In this document: piece after piece, positions 1 through 4,881 of the stretch
How the letters are laid out: the number at the start of each line of letters is the position of its first letter
Numbering within the stretch: position 1 is the stretch's first letter
Assembly (NCBI RefSeq): GCF_947254915.1
Contig: NZ_CAMYEZ010000089.1
Coordinates: 1-9,574, forward strand
Length of the DNA stretch: 9,574 nucleotides
Source: an uncultured Porphyromonas sp.
GTDB taxonomy: Bacteria > Bacteroidota > Bacteroidia > Bacteroidales > Porphyromonadaceae
Direction: 5' to 3'
The notes under the pieces: generated by a model
Seen by the model: the letters and a program-made list of their open reading frames with translations, nothing else
The model's database searches: none
What the model was told of the DNA's origin: nothing
Position numbers and translations under genes: made by a program

Positions 1-43
1 ATCTAGTTTCATCAAAGATCGGAGCAAACGCCTCGAAATTCAT
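1..43 (-). CDS. Possible 5' end of an unidentified gene running off the left edge
   Basis: An ATG read leftward from 43 opens 14 codons with no stop up to the edge, giving MNFEAFAPIFDETR. It lies about 100 bases beyond the korB terminator hairpin and has the same orientation as all other genes here, so a new transcription unit starting at this point is plausible. No TAnnTTTG box or good ribosome binding site is seen upstream. The peptide is too short to assign to a family, and a 14-codon open stretch can occur by chance. Confidence 0.35.
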   Translation of the reverse strand, partial: MNFEAFAPIFDETR

Positions 44-62
44 TTTTGCCGTGAAGCTTGGG

Positions 63-94
63 CTAGAGGTTACCCTCTAATCTCTAACCTCTAG
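63..94. repeat. Inverted repeat with short heptanucleotide repeats in its loop and right arm
   Basis: The 10-base arms CTAGAGGTTA (63-72) and TAACCTCTAG (85-94) are perfect inverse complements around a 12-base loop. The stretch 74-94 also reads as three 7-base units, CCTCTAA, TCTCTAA and CCTCTAG. A smaller stem-loop follows at 96-116 (GACACT against AGTGTC, extended by GG/CC with one bulged A). This is non-coding sequence between the korB terminator and the possible gene at the left edge. No function is evident. Confidence 0.6.
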
Positions 95-118
95 TGACAC
101 TAGGAGCACCAGTGTCTC

Positions 119-139
119 TAGCCAACGGCGAACAGCCAT
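119..139. repeat. Three degenerate 7-base units of the AGCCAA family
   Basis: The stretch reads TAGCCAA, CGGCGAA, CAGCCAT. On the opposite strand it closely matches the period-7 array at the right edge of the window (9521-9574): over 19 bases starting AGCCAACGGC only two positions differ. It sits just left of the korB terminator. Confidence 0.55.
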
Positions 140-147
140 AAAGAAAC

Positions 148-181
148 AGTGAGGGAGACCCAGCTATGAGTCTCCCTCGCT
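148..181 (-). terminator. korAB terminator hairpin
   Basis: Arms 148-159 and 170-181 form a 12-base-pair GC-rich stem with one non-Watson-Crick position and a 10-base loop. It begins about 47 bases downstream of the korB stop. On the minus strand the stem is followed by a T-rich stretch (tgtttcttta). On the plus strand it is followed by ATTTTT, so it could stop transcription from either side. Placement and structure fit an intrinsic terminator closing the korA-korB operon. Confidence 0.75.
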
Positions 182-227
182 ATTTTTATCACCTTACGCA
201 GGTGATGAGTCGGCTAAGAGGTGCGCC

Positions 228-1271
228 TTACTTGATCTCCCACGTGTCCTCCGTCATGAGGAGCTCGCGGAGTGTGCGCACCTTGTTCTTGCCCTGCTGC
301 TGAGCGATCTGATCATGGACAGCCCAGTCGTAGGTCACGCCCTCGACATCACGTATGATGCCCATAGCGACGGGAAGACCGTCGGCACCGTTCATGGCGG
401 CGAGCATCATATGTAGGAAGGGGTTAGGCTCGTGCGCATCGTGCGTCAGCACATCGTCCAGCGTGTAGCCATCCTCACCGATCGTCACGGCACGTAGCTT
501 GAAGCCATCTAGGACGAGACCGCGCTCGTTGTTTTCGCCGAAGGTCATCTTCTCGCCATGGCGCAGTACGATCGTTTTGTCAGCACGGACGGCGCGATCG
601 CTGATAGAGGCGTGGGCACCGTTGTTGAAGATCATACAGTTTACCAGTACCTCCGTGACTGCAAAGCCCTTGTGCTTAGCACCAGCTAGCAGACACGCAG
701 TGAGCGTAGGCTGATCGACATCAAGTGAGCGAGCGAAGAAGTTGCCACGGGCACCCATGACCAGCTCGGCTGGCTCAAAGGGATCCTCGACAGTTCCGTA
801 AGGAGAGCTCTTGGTGACTAGACCACGAGGCGACGTAGGTGAGTACTGTCCCTTGGTCAGTCCGTAGATGCGGTTGTTGAAGAGTACCTCATTGATATCC
901 ACATTGCGTCGTACAGCATGGATGAAGTGATTACCACCGATAGCAAGGCTATCTCCATCGCCAGACATTAGCCATACGGTGAGGTCGGGACGAGCTACTT
1001 TGACACCAGAGGCTACGGCAGCACCACGACCATGGACGGTGTGGAAGCCGAACGTATTCATATAATAAGGTAGTCGTGAGGAGCAACCGATACCAGAGAC
1101 GACAATGGTCTCTTCGGGAGCTATCCCTAGCTCTGCCATTGCCTTGTGAATGGCTGCTAGGACACCGTGGTCACCACATCCTGGGCACCACTTGACGGGT
1201 GATGCGTTTTTGAAATCCTTGGGGGCATAGCGTAGTGCGCCCTTCTCTAGATTACTTACTGTTTCAGTCAT
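228..1271 (-). CDS. korB: 2-oxoacid:ferredoxin oxidoreductase, beta subunit (probably 2-oxoglutarate)
   Basis: This 347-residue protein is the thiamine-diphosphate-binding subunit of a KorAB enzyme, which interconverts 2-oxoglutarate plus CoA with succinyl-CoA and CO2 using ferredoxin in the cytoplasm. Seen in the sequence: WCPGCGDHG (Cys29, Cys32) near the N-terminus, Cys63 in GIGCSSR and Cys212 in VNCMIF, the four cysteines expected to hold one [4Fe-4S] cluster. The cofactor motif follows, GDGDSLAIGGNH at 104-115 then FNNRIYGLTKGQYSPTSP from 131, which supplies the Mg-diphosphate ligands. Length is normal for the family and no key residue is missing. The ATG lies 14 bases after the korA stop, so the two are cotranscribed. 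No strong ribosome binding site is seen. The family is certain. The preferred substrate (2-oxoglutarate rather than pyruvate or another 2-oxoacid) is inferred from resemblance to KorB. No separate ferredoxin-like delta subunit is present in the window. Confidence 0.93.
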   Translation of the reverse strand: MTETVSNLEKGALRYAPKDFKNASPVKWCPGCGDHGVLAAIHKAMAELGIAPEETIVVSGIGCSSRLPYYMNTFGFHTVHGRGAAVASGVKVARPDLTVWLMSGDGDSLAIGGNHFIHAVRRNVDINEVLFNNRIYGLTKGQYSPTSPRGLVTKSSPYGTVEDPFEPAELVMGARGNFFARSLDVDQPTLTACLLAGAKHKGFAVTEVLVNCMIFNNGAHASISDRAVRADKTIVLRHGEKMTFGENNERGLVLDGFKLRAVTIGEDGYTLDDVLTHDAHEPNPFLHMMLAAMNGADGLPVAMGIIRDVEGVTYDWAVHDQIAQQQGKNKVRTLRELLMTEDTWEIK

Positions 1272-1285
1272 AGCAGTTGTGGTTT

Positions 1286-3151
1286 TTACAGTTGCTCATT
1301 GAGTATCTCTTCAAAAGCAGCGACCAGTCTCTCCACCTTGAGCGGCTGACCCTGTACTTCGTTGTATTGATGGAACTTGACACCCTCCACCTTATTGCGT
1401 AGGAGCATAGCCATCTGACCGAGGTTTTGCTCAGCGACGACGACACGTGGGTAGCGACGCATGATCTCCTCCGTATTCTTAGGCATAGGATTGATGATGG
1501 TAAACTGCGTGTGTGCTACCTTGTGCCCCTTCTTGCGCAGGAGCTGGCAGGCATCACTCAGGTGTCCATAGGTACTACCCCAGCCAACGATCAGAAGGTC
1601 TGCATCCTCTACATCGCCCTCTACGGTGAGTGGTGGTATAACCTCAGCGATACGCTGTATCTTATCGTTTCTCTTGTGTACCATCAGGTCGTGGTTAGCC
1701 CCATCCGTGCTGATAGCTCCAGTCTTATTGTCCTTCTCTAGACCACCAGTACGGTATGGCAGAGCGCCAGGACCTGGTACAGACCAGTAGCGTACGAGAG
1801 TCTCGGGATCACGCATATAAGGCATCCAAGGCTCCTCACCCTTGTACTGATCTACATAATGAGGCTTGATAGCGGGATACTGCTCGTAGTCGGGCAAGCG
1901 CCATGCGACAGAACCGTTGCCTAGATAAGCATCCGACAGAAGGATCACTGGCGTCATATGCTCGACGGCCAGCTTGACAGCCTCGTAAGCTGCATCAAAG
2001 CACTTAGAGGGAGAGGTGGGTGCTATGACCACTAGGGGTGACTCACCATTGCGTCCGAACATAGCCTGCAGGAGGTCGGTCTGCTCCGACTTTGTAGGCA
2101 TACCTGTTGAGGGACCTCCACGCTGTACGTCTACGACAACGAGCGGTAGCTCAGCGATGACGGCGAGGTTGATCGCCTCACTCTTGAGAGCGACACCAGG
2201 ACCTGATGTAGAGGTGACACCTAGGCGACCTGCGTAGGAAGCTCCGATGGCAGTACAGATACCAGCGATCTCGTCCTCAGCCTGTACGGTGATTACGTCG
2301 AGAGACTTGTACTTAGCGAGGAAGTGTAGGATATCTGTGGCGGGAGTAATAGGATAAGACCCGAGGAAGAGCTTGAGTCCAGCACGCTCAGCACCAGCGA
2401 TGAGTCCGAAAGCGGTAGCCTTGTTGCCAGTTACGTCAAGATAGATACCTGAGTCCTGTGGAGCGCCCTCAATAACGAAGGGAGTGCCTACAGATGCGTG
2501 TGTGTTAGCCGCATAAGAGTAACCTCCGTGGAGAGCTGCTATGTTGGCCTGACGAATGATCTCCTTCTTAGCAAACTTCTTGCTGATGAAGTGCTCAGCC
2601 TGCTCGAGGGGTCGGTCAAAGAGCCACGAGACGACACCCAGGGCAAACATGTTCTTGCACCTCAGTCTGCCTCTAGCGTCCATATCCACATCCTTGAGTA
2701 CCTCCTGAACCATCGTGCTGATGGGACATGCGAGGACTCTGTCGGGGTTGAGCCCCAGCTCCTTGATGGGATCGTCCGTCTCGTAGAGAGCCTTCTTGAG
2801 ATCCTTCTCTCCACAAGAGTCGCTATCGATGATGATGATCGAGTCGCGACGTAGATTCTTCACGTTGACCTTGAGTGCTGCAGCATTCATCGCCACAAGT
2901 ACATCGGCATAGTCCCCAGGGGTGTGGACTTGATTATGGCCGATGCGCACCTGAAAGCCTGACACACCTCCCAGTGTGCCTTGAGGAGCGCGGATCTCGG
3001 CAGGATAGTCGGGGAAAGTCGAGACCGAGTTGCCATACATCGCTGACATATCAGAGAAGATTGAACCCGTGAGCTGCATACCGTCACCTGAGTCGCCTGA
3101 GAAGCGTACCACTACCTCTTCGATAATTCTTTTGTTCGGTTTGTCTGTCAT
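1286..3151 (-). CDS. korA: 2-oxoacid:ferredoxin oxidoreductase, fused gamma-alpha subunit (probably 2-oxoglutarate)
   Basis: This 621-residue protein carries the gamma and alpha domains of the enzyme in one chain, the usual form in two-subunit KorAB. Residues about 10-205 are the gamma domain, with RFSGDSGDGMQLTG at 16-29 and IRAPQGTLGGVSGFQV in the mid-50s. Residues about 245-420 are the pyrimidine-binding alpha domain, with YPITPATDI at 266-274, TSTSGPG at 313-319 and QRGGPSTGMPTKSEQTDL at 343-360. Residues about 510-615 form the C-terminal alpha/beta domain (LLIVGWGSTYG; VVVAEQNLGQ). There is no iron-sulphur motif, so electrons must leave through the KorB cluster. The start is fixed by an in-frame TGA ten codons upstream (3179-3181) with no other ATG or GTG between. 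korB follows after 14 bases, so the pair forms an operon. The gene is preceded by a long leader with a candidate promoter at 3373-3380. Confidence 0.94.
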   Translation of the reverse strand: MTDKPNKRIIEEVVVRFSGDSGDGMQLTGSIFSDMSAMYGNSVSTFPDYPAEIRAPQGTLGGVSGFQVRIGHNQVHTPGDYADVLVAMNAAALKVNVKNLRRDSIIIIDSDSCGEKDLKKALYETDDPIKELGLNPDRVLACPISTMVQEVLKDVDMDARGRLRCKNMFALGVVSWLFDRPLEQAEHFISKKFAKKEIIRQANIAALHGGYSYAANTHASVGTPFVIEGAPQDSGIYLDVTGNKATAFGLIAGAERAGLKLFLGSYPITPATDILHFLAKYKSLDVITVQAEDEIAGICTAIGASYAGRLGVTSTSGPGVALKSEAINLAVIAELPLVVVDVQRGGPSTGMPTKSEQTDLLQAMFGRNGESPLVVIAPTSPSKCFDAAYEAVKLAVEHMTPVILLSDAYLGNGSVAWRLPDYEQYPAIKPHYVDQYKGEEPWMPYMRDPETLVRYWSVPGPGALPYRTGGLEKDNKTGAISTDGANHDLMVHKRNDKIQRIAEVIPPLTVEGDVEDADLLIVGWGSTYGHLSDACQLLRKKGHKVAHTQFTIINPMPKNTEEIMRRYPRVVVAEQNLGQMAMLLRNKVEGVKFHQYNEVQGQPLKVERLVAAFEEILNEQL

Positions 3152-3368
3152 AATTAGGATGAATAAAAGGCGTAGGGCTCAACTCCTTGAGAGGGTGATT
3201 GAGCGAGACCTTCCTAGCAATAGACCCCTACATAAATTCTGTTTGCCCATGCACTCAGCACTATCTCCTACGGCAGGAGGAGACCCGTGAGCAAGCGCTA
3301 GAAATAGGGGGAACTAGCGACCTCACACCTCTCCACCACCATAATCTGATAGACAGAGCCACATAGAC
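3152..3368 (-). other. Long (about 215-base) presumed 5' leader of korA
   Basis: This covers most of the 375-base gap before korA. If the -7 box at 3373-3380 is used, transcription starts near 3367 and leaves about 215 untranslated bases. The leader has a 6-base-pair perfect stem at 3296-3301/3314-3319 with a pyrimidine-rich loop on the transcribed strand, and a 5-base-pair stem at 3265-3269/3275-3279. Two very short reading frames lie in it: 14 codons from an ATG at 3342, and 23 codons from an ATG at 3250 whose TGA is in frame with korA. I recognise no known riboswitch class here. Whether the leader is regulatory is unknown. Confidence 0.4.
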
Positions 3369-3372
3369 AATA

Positions 3373-3380
3373 CAAAGGTA
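3373..3380 (-). promoter_or_regulatory. Candidate korAB promoter, -7 box
   Basis: The minus strand reads TACCTTTG, an exact match to the Bacteroidetes sigma-ABfr -7 consensus TAnnTTTG. The -33 position, 18 to 21 bases upstream, is poor (CTAG or TGGC against TTTG). It is the only full -7 match I found in the gap ahead of korA. The same octamer occurs before the tRNA gene at 4569-4576, which strengthens the call. Confidence 0.55.
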
Positions 3381-3462
3381 CGACTTATTTCCCTGATACT
3401 AGCCATTTTTGGGTATGAAAATGCCAACATTTGCCCCTATCTGACGAAACCTCCTAATATAG

Positions 3463-3501
3463 CGAAGCCCCTAGTGACCGAATCGGTCGCTAGGGGCTTC
3501 G
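3463..3501 (-). terminator. Strong hairpin terminator behind the GT5-like gene
   Basis: Near-perfect palindrome centred on 3482. Bases 3463-3481 pair with 3483-3501 with one exception (3475/3489, a T-G wobble on the plus strand and an A-C mismatch on the minus strand). The end of the stem lies 25 bases past the stop of the gene at 3527. On the minus strand the following bases are only modestly T-rich (ctatatt), while on the plus strand they read TTTATAT, so it may work in both directions. It separates this gene from the korAB promoter. Confidence 0.72.
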
Positions 3502-3526
3502 TTTATATGTCGGAAAAAGGGAGCTC

Positions 3527-4348
3527 TTACTCCGTAAAGCTTCGGTAGAAGTCTACGTAAGCCTCAGCATGATCTACCGCTGGCCCGGGGTACTCCAAAA
3601 CCTTGTGGTCAGGCTCCGAGCGAAGGTACTCGATGAGCTCGGGAGAGACCGACTCCTGCCCTAGGATCACACCATCTGAGTAGTGGATCGCCATACGACG
3701 TAGCGCATCTGGCGTCACCTCCCCCTGCAACGGGTCAAGCAAGTCGCCCGTGATTTTGTCAAACTCAAGCTTCTTGATCAAGTCTTCGCCAATCTCGCCC
3801 TCCTCCTCGTTGCCATCGACCGAGAAGATTACTTTAGCACGCTCGAAGTAAGGATCATTCTTATAGGCCGTCTTCAGGTAGACGGGTGCTAGAGCGGAGA
3901 ACCACCCCAGACAATGAATCACATCGGGGATCCAGTGCAAGCTTTTGATCGCCTCTAGGACGCCTCGGATGAAGAAGATACTGCGATCCGCATTGTCACT
4001 AGGCGCTCCCTCAGAGGGCGGGCCGAAGAGGCTCTTGCGTCCGAAGAGATCAGCATTATCAATGAAGTAGACCTGTATGCGGGTGGAGGGGATCGAGGCG
4101 ACCTTGATGACGAGCGGGTGGTCGTAGTCGTCGACGATAACGTTGATACCCGACAAGCGGATCACCTCGTGGAGCTGGTTGCGCCGCTCATTGACCAGGC
4201 CGTAGCGTGGCATAAAGATACGTACGTCATTTCCCGCATTCTGTATATGCTCTGGGAGGTAACGAGCGACATGTGCGAGGTCACTCTCCGGGAGGTAGGG
4301 ATATATCTCCTGAGAGATGTAGAGTACTTTCTTGTCTTTGGCTGCCAT
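3527..4348 (-). CDS. One-domain glycogen/starch synthase-like protein (GT5 N-terminal domain only)
   Basis: This 273-residue protein resembles the N-terminal Rossmann-like half of GT5 glycogen/starch synthases: KKVLYISQEIYPYLP at the start, then NAGNDVRIFMPRYG, YFIDNADLFGRKSLFG and PDVIHCLGWFSALAPVYLK, which corresponds to the synthases' HAHDW region. True glycogen synthases have about 480 residues and a second GT-B domain; this protein ends after a SDGVILGQE segment, so that half is absent. In addition, the KxGG motif that binds ADP-glucose is replaced by LPESDL (residues 19-24). It is therefore probably not a working glycogen synthase by itself. Short proteins of this kind are common in Bacteroidetes and are usually just labelled glycogen synthase. 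I chose the ATG at 4346-4348 rather than the one at 4364-4366. It has AAAGGA about eight bases upstream, it fits the family N-terminus, and the promoter box at 4373-4380 would leave almost no leader for the longer form. Confidence 0.85.
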   Translation of the reverse strand: MAAKDKKVLYISQEIYPYLPESDLAHVARYLPEHIQNAGNDVRIFMPRYGLVNERRNQLHEVIRLSGINVIVDDYDHPLVIKVASIPSTRIQVYFIDNADLFGRKSLFGPPSEGAPSDNADRSIFFIRGVLEAIKSLHWIPDVIHCLGWFSALAPVYLKTAYKNDPYFERAKVIFSVDGNEEEGEIGEDLIKKLEFDKITGDLLDPLQGEVTPDALRRMAIHYSDGVILGQESVSPELIEYLRSEPDHKVLEYPGPAVDHAEAYVDFYRSFTE

Positions 4349-4372
4349 AGTGTGAATTCCTTTCATTCCCTA

Positions 4373-4380
4373 CAAAGATA
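4373..4380 (-). promoter_or_regulatory. Candidate promoter -7 box for the GT5-like gene
   Basis: The minus strand reads TATCTTTG, a full match to TAnnTTTG, ending 24 bases before the chosen start codon. The expected -33 element is not recognisable; the region 18-22 bases upstream is GC-rich. If it is used, the transcript begins around 4366-4368, with a leader of about 20 bases before the ATG at 4348. Confidence 0.6.
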
Positions 4381-4434
4381 GTGAAAAGTGGTGACATCGC
4401 CCCGCTCCGCTATTCGCCCCTCCCGAGCAGTCGG

Positions 4435-4520
4435 TACCCAGAGCGGGACTTGAACCCGCACGACCGCAATTGGCCAAGGGAGTTTAAGTCCCTCGTGTCT
4501 ACCGATTCCACCATCTGGGC
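4435..4520 (-). tRNA. tRNA-Leu (anticodon UAA)
   Basis: This is an 86-base class II tRNA. The acceptor arms GCCCAGA and TCTGGGT pair over seven positions, the first being a G-U pair. The D region reads TGGTGGAATCGGTAGACAC. The anticodon arm AGGGA-CTTAAAC-TCCCT places TAA at the anticodon, reading UUA and UUG leucine codons. A long variable arm and the T arm GCGGG-TTCAAGT-CCCGC follow. The discriminator is A, as expected for leucine. The next three bases are CCG, so the CCA tail is not encoded and must be added by nucleotidyltransferase. A small hairpin (CCGA/TCGG, 4423-4434) directly follows but is too weak to call a terminator. A good promoter lies upstream. Confidence 0.96.
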
Positions 4521-4568
4521 AACAGCTCTGTGCGTTACACACCACAAGGCTCCACGCACACTGCCCGA

Positions 4569-4598
4569 CAAAGGTACGCAAAAAAGAGATTCGTCAGA
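4569..4598 (-). promoter_or_regulatory. Promoter of tRNA-Leu
   Basis: The minus strand has TCTG (4595-4598), 18 bases, then TACCTTTG (4569-4576). The second box matches the Bacteroidetes -7 consensus TAnnTTTG exactly, and the first differs by one base from the -33 TTTG at close to the expected spacing. Transcription would start near 4564, leaving a precursor leader of some 40 bases ahead of the tRNA. Confidence 0.68.
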
Positions 4599-4737
4599 CC
4601 CTCGCACACGCCATAACCAGGGGTCGTACATTCCACCCGCTAATGCAATCTCTCACGAGGAAATCGGAAACAGCCAGTGAGAAAACGAAATTTCTCCACG
4701 GAACCGGGAAATAAAAGTTCGGAAGAATGAAATGAAA

Positions 4738-4767
4738 CTTCGGAAGAAAGATTTCGAAGTTCCGAAG
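4738..4767 (-). terminator. Probable terminator of the patatin operon
   Basis: CTTCGGAA (4738-4745) and TTCCGAAG (4760-4767) make a perfect 8-base-pair stem with a 14-base loop. On the minus strand it is followed by TTTCATTTCATTC. On the plus strand it is followed by A and nine Ts (4769-4777), a better tract, although no plus-strand gene leads into it. It lies about 115 bases past the patatin stop. A closer stem at 4854-4873 could act first. Confidence 0.5.
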
Positions 4768-4853
4768 ATTTTTTTTTATTCCTCACTGGATAATCGAAGA
4801 TCTCCACTGAGGGATTTTGAAATTCCTCAAATGAGCACCGAGTCATCGGAAAT

Positions 4854-4873
4854 CTAGGATCTGAAGGTCCTAG
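4854..4873 (-). terminator. Hairpin immediately after the patatin stop
   Basis: CTAGGATC and GGTCCTAG pair around a four-base loop (one wobble on the plus strand, one mismatch on the minus strand). It begins eight bases past the stop codon at 4882. On the minus strand only ATTTCC follows, so it may serve as a transcript 3'-end stabiliser or a weak terminator rather than a full one. Confidence 0.35.
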
Positions 4874-4881
4874 CGATGGTG

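Larger units (their letters stand above)
4674..4873. repeat. Hairpin-rich degenerate repeat region after the patatin gene
   Basis: This is most of the 361-base gap between the tRNA and the patatin gene. CCAGTGAG (4674-4681) and CTCACTGG (4782-4789) are perfect inverse complements that bracket the core. Inside or beside them are further stems at 4679-4684/4691-4696, 4738-4745/4760-4767, 4808-4814/4823-4829 and 4854-4861/4866-4873. Direct repeats are also visible: TTCGGAAGAA at 4718 and 4739, and AAnCGAAnn(n)TCTCCAC near 4684-4699 and 4792-4807. It has no credible gene. It looks like a decayed intergenic repeat or small non-autonomous element that doubles as the end of the upstream operon, but no terminal target duplication is obvious. 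Confidence 0.5.

Noticed and set aside
1427..2854. Several plus-strand reading frames of 70-118 codons opposite korA (for example 1427-1741, 2016-2237, 2498-2854)
   Set aside because: They lie wholly opposite a well-recognised gene with unbroken conserved motifs, show no domain or promoter, and are of lengths expected by chance in GC-rich antisense sequence.
3179..3342. Two tiny reading frames in the korA leader (14 and 23 codons) as leader peptides
   Set aside because: There is no run of regulatory codons, no ribosome binding site and no clear pair of competing stems. They are mentioned only as part of the leader description.
3152..3368. Known riboswitch (thiamine diphosphate or SAM classes) in front of the thiamine-dependent korAB
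   Set aside because: I looked for the conserved thi-box and SAM-type cores on the transcribed strand and did not find them.
3527..4366. Longer start for the GT5-like protein at 4366 (MKGIHT extension)
   Set aside because: The promoter box at 4373-4380 would leave it almost no leader. The ATG at 4348 has a better upstream purine motif and matches the family N-terminus.
4363..4680. Overlapping 72-99 codon frames on both strands across 4363-4680
   Set aside because: They run through the tRNA-Leu gene and its promoter; the RNA gene explains the sequence.
4640..4846. Minus-strand 68-codon frame after the patatin gene
   Set aside because: It is built from the hairpin-rich repeats, with Ser/Glu/Phe-rich low-complexity content and no recognisable start context or family.
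4674..4873. CRISPR array
   Set aside because: The repeats are short, degenerate and unevenly spaced, with no constant spacer length and no cas gene nearby.
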